Positions 53,516-60,522 of a stretch of 64,000 nt of DNA are shown here, one piece after another. The first letter of the stretch is position 1. Every line of letters begins with the position of its first letter. A model generated the notes under the pieces. That model worked only from the letters and a program-made list of their open reading frames with translations, did no database searches and had not been told where the DNA came from. Source of the stretch: Lysobacter changpingensis (lineage in GTDB: Bacteria > Pseudomonadota > Gammaproteobacteria > Xanthomonadales > Xanthomonadaceae); assembly GCF_017308985.1 (NCBI RefSeq), contig NZ_JADWPE010000003.1, forward strand, positions 558,001 to 622,000. Reading direction: 5' to 3'. Made by a program: the position numbers and the translations under genes.

Positions 53516-53881
53516 TCAGCGACCTGCGTACTCGAACAACTCCACGGCGTTTCCGGAGGGGTCTTCGAGCAGGATCTGACGCCCGGCCCCGGCCTCCGCC
53601 ACCTCGCCACGGAAGCGCGCGCCCGCTTTGCGGAGCCGGTCGATCATGCCGTCCAGGTCCCCGGTCACGACCATGAACCGGCTCCATCCGCCAGGCCGTG
53701 GATCTCCACCGGCTTTCCCTGCGCTGCCGGCTCCCGGCGCATTGAGGAACAGATGCAGATCCTCACGCACCAGTTCGGCGAATTTGCCCGGGTTGTGCTT
53801 TTCGACCGAAAAGCCGAGCAGATCCCGATAGAAGTCGACGCAGCGGTCGATCTCGTCGGCGATGTACCTGACCGATGCCAT
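53516..53881 (-). CDS. VOC family protein
   Basis: A 121-residue one-domain VOC protein: VRYIADEIDRCVDFYRDLLG, GWSRFMVVTGDLDGMIDRL and LLEDPSGNAVELFEYAG. The final Glu (AVELFEY) is the common metal-ligand position, while the first ligand position is occupied by Tyr, so metal binding is uncertain. Enzymatic role unknown. Confidence 0.85.
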   Translation of the reverse strand: MASVRYIADEIDRCVDFYRDLLGFSVEKHNPGKFAELVREDLHLFLNAPGAGSAGKAGGDPRPGGWSRFMVVTGDLDGMIDRLRKAGARFRGEVAEAGAGRQILLEDPSGNAVELFEYAGR

Positions 53882-54025
53882 GCATCACCTCCATGCCCGC
53901 ATCCGGGCACGAGCCAACGAGCGAATGCTATTGGACTCGCGGCGCAGGCAACGTGAGGGCCTGCGTGTGGCGGGACTCCGGTGAAGATGGACGACAGAAG
54001 GCGGCGAACGCAGGCGACCGGCGAG

Positions 54026-54505
54026 TCAGCCCCTCACCGCGCGTTCAATCGTCGCAACGTCGATCTTCGTCATCGTCATCATCGCGTCGAACGCGCGCTT
54101 GGCTGCCGCGCGGTCGGGATTGGTGAACGCGGCGATGAGGGCGCGCGGCGTGATCTGCCAGGACAGGCCCCACTTGTCCTTGCACCAGCCGCAGGCGCTT
54201 TCCTGGCCGCCGTTGCCGACGATGGCGTTCCACAGGCGATCCGTTTCCTCCTGGTCGTCGGTCGCGACCTGGAACGAGAACGCCTCGTCATGCTTGAACG
54301 CCGGCCCGCCATTCAGGCCGATGCAGGGAATGCCCATGACCGTGAACTCCACGGTGAGCACATCACCCTGCTTGCCGTCCGGATAGTCGCCCGGCGCGTG
54401 ATGCACCGCGGTGACTGCGGTGTCGGGAAAGGTGTTCGCGTAGAACGTCGCAGCGTCCAGCGCGGTGCCGTCGTACCACAGACACACCGTGTTCTTGCTG
54501 ACCAT
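54026..54505 (-). CDS. VOC family protein (3-demethylubiquinone methyltransferase-like, PhnB type)
   Basis: A 159-residue protein of the group named 3-dmu-9_3-mt: VCLWYDGTALDAATFYANTF, GIPCIGLNGGP, FSFQVATDDQEETDRLWNAI, CGWCKDKWGLSWQITP. Despite the name these are VOC-fold proteins without shown methyltransferase activity. The ATG at 54505 follows AAGGAG with good spacing; longer forms add a non-conserved tail. A second VOC gene lies 145 bp downstream on the same strand. Confidence 0.88.
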   Translation of the reverse strand: MVSKNTVCLWYDGTALDAATFYANTFPDTAVTAVHHAPGDYPDGKQGDVLTVEFTVMGIPCIGLNGGPAFKHDEAFSFQVATDDQEETDRLWNAIVGNGGQESACGWCKDKWGLSWQITPRALIAAFTNPDRAAAKRAFDAMMTMTKIDVATIERAVRG

Positions 54506-54695
54506 CTCGGTTCTCCTTGAGCCAGTGGTGATGGGCGGGCCGCATCGTCTTCCGGCCTGCCGCGAGCTTGCGCCACGCGCGGCGCGAGGACTATGCACGA
54601 TCGGGCATGAAGGGGCCACTCATGCAGGATCGGCTGGACCCGCCCCGCGCAGAGCCACAACGCCGCCGTCGGCACGACCGCGATCAAGCCGGGCT

Positions 54696-54731
54696 TTTGT
54701 AGCCCGGGTAAGGGCAAAGCCCGCACCCGGG
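54696..54731. repeat. REP-like CCCGGG element, single arm
   Basis: TTTTGTAGCCCGGGTAAGGG followed by CAAAGCCCGCACCCGGG. A single short hairpin without the second inverted arm. It lies just after the end of the epimerase gene. Confidence 0.8.
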
Positions 54732-54753
54732 TCGCCCCTTCCGCGTCACCCGC

Positions 54754-55902
54754 CTACGCACCCTGCTGTGCATGCCACGCCTTCAGCAGTTCGGCTTCCT
54801 TCTCGCGCGTGATGCCCGCGCGCAGTTGGGCCTGCCGTTCGGCGGGCTGGCTGCGGAACCAGGCCATCAGCTCCGTCACGGTGGTTTCCAGCGGGCGACA
54901 GGTGAGCCCCGCCTTGATGGCCCGCGCATTGCTGACCGCGCCATACCCCGCGAATTCGCCGTTCTTGCGTGACACCCAGATCGGCAGTTCGGCCACCTTC
55001 TGTGCTTCGAGGAACTCGGGCGTGACATGCGTATACGTCGGCTTGCCGCCGGTGGCCTTCTGGCAGACGCGCAGCATCTCGTCCATCGTCATCGGCGTTT
55101 CCGGGCCGACGGCATTGAAGGTGCCGATCGTGCCCGCTTCCGCCAACCGGATCATCCATTCGCCCAGGTCGCGGCCGTCGATGATCTGCACGGGGTCGAG
55201 ACCGTCGCCAGGCACCAGCATTTCGCCGCCCTGCGCGACGCGGTGCGGCCAATACGTGAAGCGATCGGTCTCATCGCGCGGGCCCACGATGTAACCCGGA
55301 CGCACGATGGTCACGCGCTCGCCGAACTGCTTGCGCGCCTCGGCCTCGCTCAGCGCCTTCAGCGGGCCGTAGAGGTTTTCGATGTCGGCGCGCAGCGATT
55401 CCTGCGTTTCGGCCATCGCATCCTTGCCCTTGTAGACGGCCAGCGGCGCGTTCTCGTCGATGCCCGGTCTGCTGCCGTCGGCATACACCGAAATGGTCGA
55501 GATGAAGAGGTAATGCCCCACGTTACCGGCCAGTACCTTGCCGGCGTCGCGCACCCAGAACGGCAGGCTGGTCGGGTTGTCGAGGCACACGTCCCACTTG
55601 CGGCCCTGCAGCGATTTCAGATCGCCCGTGTTGCGATCGCCGAACAACTGCTCCACCTCGCCCGGCCATTCCGGCGACGGCTTCTTGCCGCGATTGAACA
55701 GCGTGACCTTGTGCCCGCGCGCCAGTGCGTAGTTCACCTGGAACGGTCCGGTGAACCCGGTGCCGCCGAGGATGAGGATGTTGAGCGGCTTCTTCGCCCG
55801 GCCGACGGGCTTTGCCTTCTCGTCGGCGAACGCGAACGACGGCAGCGTCGCGGCAGCGGCGGCGAGCGCGCTGAACTTGAGCAGGTCACGGCGGGTGGTC
55901 AT
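54754..55902 (-). CDS. Tat-exported NAD-dependent epimerase/dehydratase family protein
   Basis: A 382-residue protein. Twin-arginine signal MTTRRDLLKFSALAAAAATL then LPSFAFA. The extended SDR domain starts ILILGGTGFTGPFQVNYALA; later IVRPGYIVGPRD and VQIIDGRDLGEW fit sugar epimerase/isoflavone reductase-like proteins. The Tyr-x3-Lys of the active site is not obvious, with YVADGSRPG-like STISVYADGS at the expected place, so activity is uncertain. Localisation to the periplasm is unusual for this fold. ATG at 55902; longer frame lacks the signal. Confidence 0.88.
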   Translation of the reverse strand: MTTRRDLLKFSALAAAAATLPSFAFADEKAKPVGRAKKPLNILILGGTGFTGPFQVNYALARGHKVTLFNRGKKPSPEWPGEVEQLFGDRNTGDLKSLQGRKWDVCLDNPTSLPFWVRDAGKVLAGNVGHYLFISTISVYADGSRPGIDENAPLAVYKGKDAMAETQESLRADIENLYGPLKALSEAEARKQFGERVTIVRPGYIVGPRDETDRFTYWPHRVAQGGEMLVPGDGLDPVQIIDGRDLGEWMIRLAEAGTIGTFNAVGPETPMTMDEMLRVCQKATGGKPTYTHVTPEFLEAQKVAELPIWVSRKNGEFAGYGAVSNARAIKAGLTCRPLETTVTELMAWFRSQPAERQAQLRAGITREKEAELLKAWHAQQGA

Positions 55903-56036
55903 CGGGACGTCTCCATGCAGGGCGGGCGGACCGTCCAACGCCCTGCCCCTCGCCTGGCGTCTTCCTGATCCAAACGGGGCCACTCTAGAGGCGCGCGCCG
56001 GGTGGGCGGGAATGTCGATAGTCACGGCCGCCGCGG

Positions 56037-56135
56037 TTGTAGCCCGGGTAAGGGCGAAGCCCGCAGCCGGGTGCACTCAACGTCGATGCTTGCGGGAAGG
56101 CCAACCCGGGTGCGCTTCGCCTACCCGGGCTACAA
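56037..56135. repeat. REP-like CCCGGG element, inverted pair (first of two)
   Basis: Left arm TGTAGCCCGGGTAAGGGCGA and right arm TGCGCTTCGCCTACCCGGGC. A 35-bp spacer separates them. Followed after 22 bp by a second pair in the same order. Confidence 0.88.
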
Positions 56136-56157
56136 ACTGGCTGAAAGTCACCGCCCT

Positions 56158-56256
56158 TTTTGCCCGGGTAAGGGCGAAGCCCGCACCCGGGATGCGCCGA
56201 GCGATAAGGCGGCGGCGACGTTGACCCGGGTGCGCTTCGCTTACCCGGGCTACAAA
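56158..56256. repeat. REP-like CCCGGG element, inverted pair (second of two)
   Basis: Left arm TTGCCCGGGTAAGGGCGAAG and right arm TGCGCTTCGCTTACCCGGGC, with the outer TGTAG lost on the left. It may have arisen by duplication of its neighbour with a different spacer. Confidence 0.88.
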
Positions 56257-56266
56257 CGCCGAGTGG

Positions 56267-56560
56267 CTACTCAAGCGCCGGCGCGGGGATGTCTGGAACC
56301 GCATCCATCTCGAAGTGCGGTCCACGAGGACCGCTGGATCGCGGGTTGCAGGTGGGAAGCGGTGGCGGCTGGAGGGGTGGAAAACTGGACGTCGGCAGCC
56401 GGTCGAGATACTCGTACCACGCCTTCTGATACTCAAGGTGCGTCTTCAGGCACGCTTCCTTCCCCGTCAGCTGACTGCGTCCCGCCAGTGCCTGGAGGTT
56501 CCGTTGCGTAGCATCGCGCTTCGATTCCGATCGCGAATGGTCGGCCGCGGCGCACGCAGG
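56267..56560 (-). pseudogene. Orphan open frame lacking a start codon, possible gene remnant
   Basis: On the minus strand a frame ending in TAG at 56269-56267 runs upstream for about 95 codons with protein-like composition: DHSRSESKRDATQRNLQALA, then LTGKEACLKTHLEYQKAWYE, then a Pro-rich segment and FEMDAVPDIPAPALE. There is no ATG, GTG or TTG at a plausible start; the frame continues into the 3' end of the next gene. The helical Lys/Glu-rich block is unlike shadow frames nearby. It may be the 3' part of a gene cut off by deletion. Family not recognised. Confidence 0.3.
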
Positions 56561-56589
56561 ATCATTACCCGCTCCGATACGAAAGTTCC

Positions 56590-57084
56590 CTACGTATACG
56601 TCATCTTGCTGAAACGCCCGGACAGTTCGCGCCGCAGCGCTTCCAGTCCCTGATTGCGGCCGGCCACCTTGAGCAGTGCGTAGCCTTCCAGTGCCAGCGA
56701 CATCACATCGCTGCCCAGCGCGACCTCAGAGTCATCCGCACGCTCGGCCAGCTTGCGCAGGCGGTTCAGGCGCGGACGCAGGCGGTCGAGCGTTTGCAGA
56801 TCGACCAGCGCCTCGGCCAGCCCGATGCTGGCCGGCACCACCTGCGGGTTGTCGGTCAGCACGCTGAGCGTCTGCCGACAGAACTGCTCCGACTTCGGCC
56901 CCATGCGGCTGAGGCCTTTGCGCGCGTCGGGGTCCAGCGCGATCAGGCCGGTGAGCGCGGCTTCCAGCGAGGACAGCGCCTGGTCCACGGCGGCCAGTTG
57001 TTCATCGGAAAGCGTGAGGGAAATGAGGTTCTGCGACATGGTGGATTCCAAAAGTTCGCCCGGATCGGGCGATTGAATCGTCAT
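56590..57084 (-). CDS. Conserved helical protein of unknown function
   Basis: A 164-residue all-helical protein: LISLTLSDEQLAAVDQALSS, KSEQFCRQTLSVL, VVPASIGLAEALVDLQTLDR, DSEVALGSDVMSLALEGYAL and GLEALRRELSGRF. I recall related sequences as unnamed conserved proteins in several bacterial phyla. It may start at the ATG at 57084 or at 57039 (MSQNLISL), 15 codons later. The downstream region holds the orphan frame and REP elements. Confidence 0.75.
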   Translation of the reverse strand: MTIQSPDPGELLESTMSQNLISLTLSDEQLAAVDQALSSLEAALTGLIALDPDARKGLSRMGPKSEQFCRQTLSVLTDNPQVVPASIGLAEALVDLQTLDRLRPRLNRLRKLAERADDSEVALGSDVMSLALEGYALLKVAGRNQGLEALRRELSGRFSKMTYT

Positions 57085-57182
57085 CGCCCGACTCCTTCCG
57101 TCGCCGTCAGCGAAGAACGCGTGGAGGGGTACGGAAATTCCGAGTCGGGGGTGAAAAAGTCGGGTTGAGATGCGCGCAAAGA

Positions 57183-57206
57183 AAAGGCCCGCCGAAGCGG
57201 GCCTTT
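57183..57206 (-). terminator. Rho-independent terminator of the DUF2188 gene
   Basis: AAAGGCCCGC and its complement with loop TTCG, ending in CCTTTTC on the minus strand. It lies 32 bp after the gene's stop. Confidence 0.85.
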
Positions 57207-57237
57207 GATTCGAACCGTAGTGGCGCGGAACACCGGG

Positions 57238-57471
57238 TTACGGCTTGGCGTCCTTCGGCGGGTTTGGGTCGTTCCCGTAGCTGTTGCTGCCCTGGATCTT
57301 CCCGTCCCTGCCGTGCTCCACGACTTCCACCTTGTCGCGGCGGCCCATGTCGCGGGCCTCGTGCATCGCCGCTTCCTTGGTCGAGTGGAGCGAGCTGGCG
57401 CGCTCGCCGCCTTCCCGCTGGACCGCCCAGCCGCCCGCGTGCGGAACCACGTGGATGTCCTTCTTGGTCAT
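57238..57471 (-). CDS. DUF2188 family protein
   Basis: A 77-residue protein matching DUF2188: KKDIHVVPHAGGWAVQREGG, SLHSTKEAAMHEARDMGRR and a tail VVEHGRDGKIQGSNSYGNDP. Function unknown; often annotated as general stress-related. The ATG at 57471 follows AAGGAGG. A perfect palindrome lies 19 bp upstream. Confidence 0.9.
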   Translation of the reverse strand: MTKKDIHVVPHAGGWAVQREGGERASSLHSTKEAAMHEARDMGRRDKVEVVEHGRDGKIQGSNSYGNDPNPPKDAKP

Positions 57472-57489
57472 ACCTGCCTCCTTGTCATG

Positions 57490-57508
57490 CCTACGGACCG
57501 TCCGTAGG
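57490..57508. promoter_or_regulatory. Perfect 19-bp palindrome upstream of the DUF2188 gene
   Basis: CCTACGGACCGTCCGTAGG, a 9-bp arm on each side of one base. Its size and symmetry fit a TetR-like operator or an mRNA hairpin next to the ribosome binding site. No regulator gene is nearby. Confidence 0.5.
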
Positions 57509-57662
57509 TCACCCGCAGGATCGCGCAGATGTGTCTCAAGTAGTGCGTTTGTGGGGTGCTGCGGTATCAGAAGAAGTCGGGGGCGCGGGGCGGCGATCAG
57601 GTGGAGGCGAACAGGGGCGGTTTGTTCAAGCCCCGCGTCTGGCAGTGGGCACGTCTGCTGTC

Positions 57663-57693
57663 GATGGGTTTCGCTTTGCTCAACCCATCCTAC
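57663..57693. repeat. REP-like GATGGGTTTCGC element
   Basis: GATGGGTTTCGCTTTGCTCA then ACCCATCCTAC. The layout, an inverted GATGGGTT/AACCCATC around a CGCTTTGCT core ending in CCTAC, mirrors the CCCGGG family and looks like a sister family. It marks the downstream end of the dGTPase gene block. Confidence 0.75.
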
Positions 57694-57705
57694 GCGCTGA
57701 TTCGC

Positions 57706-58062
57706 TCAGAAAGGGATGTCATCGTCTTCGCGCCTTAACACAGATTGGCGAACCGACTCAGGTAACGGAAGATTGCAGACAATGAATAGATTGAGGATGT
57801 CATCACGATCCATAAACATCACTTGGCTCCTTTTGGACGCATCAAGCTTTCCGCCCAACCAGTTTCTCGCCTGCTTAGTAATCACCCCTCCCGCCACGAT
57901 GAAAGCATGATCGACAAGCACGCGCCTGCTTGTCTCGGGATCGAACACCTCGTGCCCCAGCATCATCAAAGCTTGGTTAGACCTGTACTCAAAATGCTCG
58001 GCGTCGCCGATGACCATCTCGGCCAGCTCTCGCAGGTTTCGGCTCTTGAACTTCATCCTCAC
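57706..58062 (-). CDS. Short protein related to restriction-endonuclease-like domains, probably truncated
   Basis: A 118-residue protein. Residues 1-30 (KFKSRNLRELAEMVIGDAEH, FEYRS) recall the start of AbiJ-NTD-type proteins. Residues 38-100 (HAFIVAGGVITKQARNWLGG, then SQVMFMDRDDILNLFIV) recall the C-terminal half of REase-like sensor domains. The middle part that carries catalytic residues is absent, so this may be an internal-deletion product or a novel short form. The DNA is AT-richer than the flanks. It is third in the dGTPase/nucleotidyltransferase unit, 51 bp after the second gene. The assignment is from memory and tentative. Confidence 0.6.
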   Translation of the reverse strand: MRMKFKSRNLRELAEMVIGDAEHFEYRSNQALMMLGHEVFDPETSRRVLVDHAFIVAGGVITKQARNWLGGKLDASKRSQVMFMDRDDILNLFIVCNLPLPESVRQSVLRREDDDIPF

Positions 58063-58113
58063 ACCCTAAAGAGAAACGCCGAGCAGACCTCCGTCACACC
58101 CTGCACCACCCAA

Positions 58114-59028
58114 CTAAGACGCACGTAGCTGCCTTTGCAATGCGAGATCCAGCTGTTTCCACGAAGCCCCATCCCCACGATGGGCCAGCTCCGAAGTTGC
58201 CGCCGCAAAGCGCTGATCCACCGTTGCTTCTTGACGCATTCCTGACAAAGCAAAAAGACGATAGACAACGGGCTCTATCACGGTATTTCCGTAGCTACCG
58301 AGCTCCGCCTTCTGGAGTTCTTCAAGGGAGTACAGGGTTGTGCATCGTTCAAGATAGGCAACCGCAGTGCGCCCCACACTCTTTGCATCTTTAGACGAAA
58401 GATGTCTAAAAACCCGAACAGCCATCCCAAGTGGGTTTGGATTCTGCTCGAGAACGATGTCGAGTGATCGATCACGTAGCTCTTCTAAGTACGTCGGCCC
58501 GCATATGAAGCGCTTCGTCCTCCAATCCATAAGGATTGCGTCCCAGTTCAGGACCGTTGTCTTTGTTAACGATTCGACTCCCGAGTAAGCAACCAGCCCC
58601 TGTCTGATTGCCCAAGTTTCCTCAGCATTCCAGATATCTATTGGCCACTCACCTGCATAGAGCCGGTATCCCCCGAACTTGTTCTTGCGTGCACCAAGGT
58701 GCTCGAGGTAAGCGGCAAAGTACTTCCAGTCACCTTCAACGACAATGTCAACGTCCGAGTTGAATCCCTTTCTCCCAAACAGCGCCAAGTCACGCAGCAT
58801 CCCGCCGAAGAGATAGATCTCTCCAACGGGAAGGGACGCCGCGAGAAAGTCGATGAATCCCGTAAGGGTTGACTGGGGAATTGGAACATCAGACCTTCCC
58901 ATCTCTAACTGAAGAGGCAACTCCTGCTGCTTTGGATCGCGCGCCAGCTTTGCACTGCTAAATAGACGCCGAACTCGCGCGCGCAAGATTTCCAGCGACC
59001 CAGCCGATTTCACGGTTTCAACTTGCAT
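58114..59028 (-). CDS. Nucleotidyltransferase-fold protein (poly(A)-polymerase head-like)
   Basis: A 304-residue protein. Residues 65-135 hold the Pol-beta-type nucleotidyltransferase core: IYLFGGMLRDLALFG (Gly75-Gly76, Arg79-Asp80), NSDVDIVV (Asp92/Asp94) and a third acidic residue Asp131 (WPIDIW), so catalysis is likely intact. The order GG..RD..DxD resembles CCA-adding enzyme/poly(A) polymerase heads, but the rest, an all-helical C-terminus, does not match tRNA nucleotidyltransferases. It may add nucleotides to an RNA or protein. It overlaps the upstream dGTPase gene by 11 bp, which indicates a joint function. Confidence 0.78.
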   Translation of the reverse strand: MQVETVKSAGSLEILRARVRRLFSSAKLARDPKQQELPLQLEMGRSDVPIPQSTLTGFIDFLAASLPVGEIYLFGGMLRDLALFGRKGFNSDVDIVVEGDWKYFAAYLEHLGARKNKFGGYRLYAGEWPIDIWNAEETWAIRQGLVAYSGVESLTKTTVLNWDAILMDWRTKRFICGPTYLEELRDRSLDIVLEQNPNPLGMAVRVFRHLSSKDAKSVGRTAVAYLERCTTLYSLEELQKAELGSYGNTVIEPVVYRLFALSGMRQEATVDQRFAAATSELAHRGDGASWKQLDLALQRQLRAS

Positions 59029-60385
59029 TGGCTAAGCTCTTAAGTTCCCTATGCCTCTTTAGAAGATAACTTTCCGTCATGCCAGAAACCGTGTCACAGA
59101 TCAGCTGCCGCTTGTCGAAATCCGACTTCGCTGATGACTCGTAAACACGCCGATAGTTCTCCGACACGGAGCCGTAGACGTAGCGTCCAAACGGACACGT
59201 TCCTTTATCGCCATCATCCAACGAGTCCCATAGCATATCCATCGTCGACTGGATGTAGTTGTGCCCCTGGAGCTCCAGACGCAGCACTTCGCGATGCTGA
59301 AATCCATAGCGACGATCGAACGTCTTAACAACCTTGCAGAACTGGCCTACGTCTGAGGCTTTGATCAACTCGAACCCAGGATCCGGCTCGCCCGACATGA
59401 TCCTCCCCAGGTTAGCGACGAAGGCCTCCGTCGCAGCCTGCACCATCCTAGATATAGCGATCGCCCTGAAAACCTGCATTGAGACATCGTTGAGTTCGCG
59501 AGAACTCAATGAGGCCTGCTTGAAGGAGAGGTTCTCTGCTCTCGCACGACTGATAATGTCCTTTGATACAGGATCGTCCGCCTCACTCTCGATGAAATCC
59601 ATGAGGTCGTAGAATGAGGCGCAGGCCTTCTTCACTGTGTCCTCAGCGTCAATCACTGAGTAAGCAATGTCATCGCATGCCTCCATAACAACTGTCAGCG
59701 GATGGCGCACTCCCGGCAACAGCCCTGTGTGGGTCCAGACTTCATCCGCTATTGCTTTTTCGCTACTGAACACGCCCCACTTCTTGTAGCCCATTCGATC
59801 CTCGCCGTAGACGACTGGATACTTGATCAAAGCCGCAAGCGTGCCGACAGTCAGATTCAGCCCGAAATCGTCATTCAGAACCTGCAAGCGGGTGAGCAGT
59901 CTGAATGTCTGAGCATTTCCGTCAAACTTCAGGAAGTCCGCCTCGATTTCCATACCATCGCGCTCAGCCAAGGCGCGGAACCAATCCTGCATCGACGCCT
60001 CACCCTGATGACCGAAAGGCGGATTTCCCAGATCATGGGCCAAACCCACGGCCGCGAGTAGCGCCGGCACGTTCCGCTTTACCTTTAGACGCTCATGATC
60101 AGGACCGAACACTTCTTCGGCGTGATCAAACGCCAATCTCATGCCGATACTTCTCGCCAGATTGCTGACTTCATGCGAGTGAGTCAGGCGCGTCCTGACG
60201 GAATCATGCTCCTCCATTGGGAAGACTTGCGTTTTGTCAGCGAGCCTCCTCGTGGGAGCAGCAAAGAGAATGCGGTCGTAGTCGCGCTCAAACTCTTCGC
60301 GCCCGACGGCCGTCCCGAGGGACCTGGTCTTACCAGCGATTGCCTTCCGCCTTGATCCATTCAAAAGCTTTTCCCAAATCAACAT
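59018..60385 (-). CDS. dGTPase-like HD-domain deoxynucleotide triphosphohydrolase
   Basis: A 455-residue HD-superfamily protein. Metal ligands are intact: His69 (RLTHSHEV), His117-Asp118 (GLAHDLGNPPFGHQG) and an Asp at 238/239 (ACDDIAYS). The DRILFAAPTRRLADKTQVFP start and NPPFGH loop are those of class 2/3 dGTPases, which split dNTPs into nucleoside and triphosphate. Length and overall order resemble E. coli Dgt. Base use is AT-richer than in neighbours. Some dGTPases defend against phages by depleting dNTPs. Co-expression with the nucleotidyltransferase (11-bp overlap) suggests an accessory, perhaps defensive, operon rather than housekeeping. Confidence 0.88.
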   Translation of the reverse strand: MLIWEKLLNGSRRKAIAGKTRSLGTAVGREEFERDYDRILFAAPTRRLADKTQVFPMEEHDSVRTRLTHSHEVSNLARSIGMRLAFDHAEEVFGPDHERLKVKRNVPALLAAVGLAHDLGNPPFGHQGEASMQDWFRALAERDGMEIEADFLKFDGNAQTFRLLTRLQVLNDDFGLNLTVGTLAALIKYPVVYGEDRMGYKKWGVFSSEKAIADEVWTHTGLLPGVRHPLTVVMEACDDIAYSVIDAEDTVKKACASFYDLMDFIESEADDPVSKDIISRARAENLSFKQASLSSRELNDVSMQVFRAIAISRMVQAATEAFVANLGRIMSGEPDPGFELIKASDVGQFCKVVKTFDRRYGFQHREVLRLELQGHNYIQSTMDMLWDSLDDGDKGTCPFGRYVYGSVSENYRRVYESSAKSDFDKRQLICDTVSGMTESYLLKRHRELKSLANAS

Positions 60386-60480
60386 AGCGCCTCCCTTGTC
60401 CTTGCTGTCTCGGCCGCATCACCTGCAACCTTCCGTCTCGACTCGTGCACCTAACCACTTGTCACATCACTTATAGCGAA

Positions 60481-60503
60481 AGGCCCGCGTGTTCGCGGGC
60501 CCT
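60481..60503 (-). terminator. Rho-independent terminator of icmF
   Basis: On the minus strand, GGCCCGCGAACACGCGGGCC then TTTCGC. The stem is 8-9 bp, ending 20 bp past the icmF stop. It isolates icmF from the dGTPase unit. Confidence 0.8.
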
Positions 60504-60522
60504 CCAAGGTCGTGAGACTGAC

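Larger units (their letters stand above)
55903..56589. other. Intergenic region with two REP pairs and an orphan reading frame
   Basis: A 687-bp gap. It holds two consecutive REP-like inverted pairs (56037-56256) and an open frame of about 95 codons without a normal start (56267-56560). The first 130 bp are the promoter region of the epimerase gene. Confidence 0.6.

Noticed and set aside
52662-53579. Frame with a run of Leu-Val-Ala repeats
   Set aside because: The repeats are the translated 9-bp tandem array, and the remainder is antisense to the DUF3228 gene.
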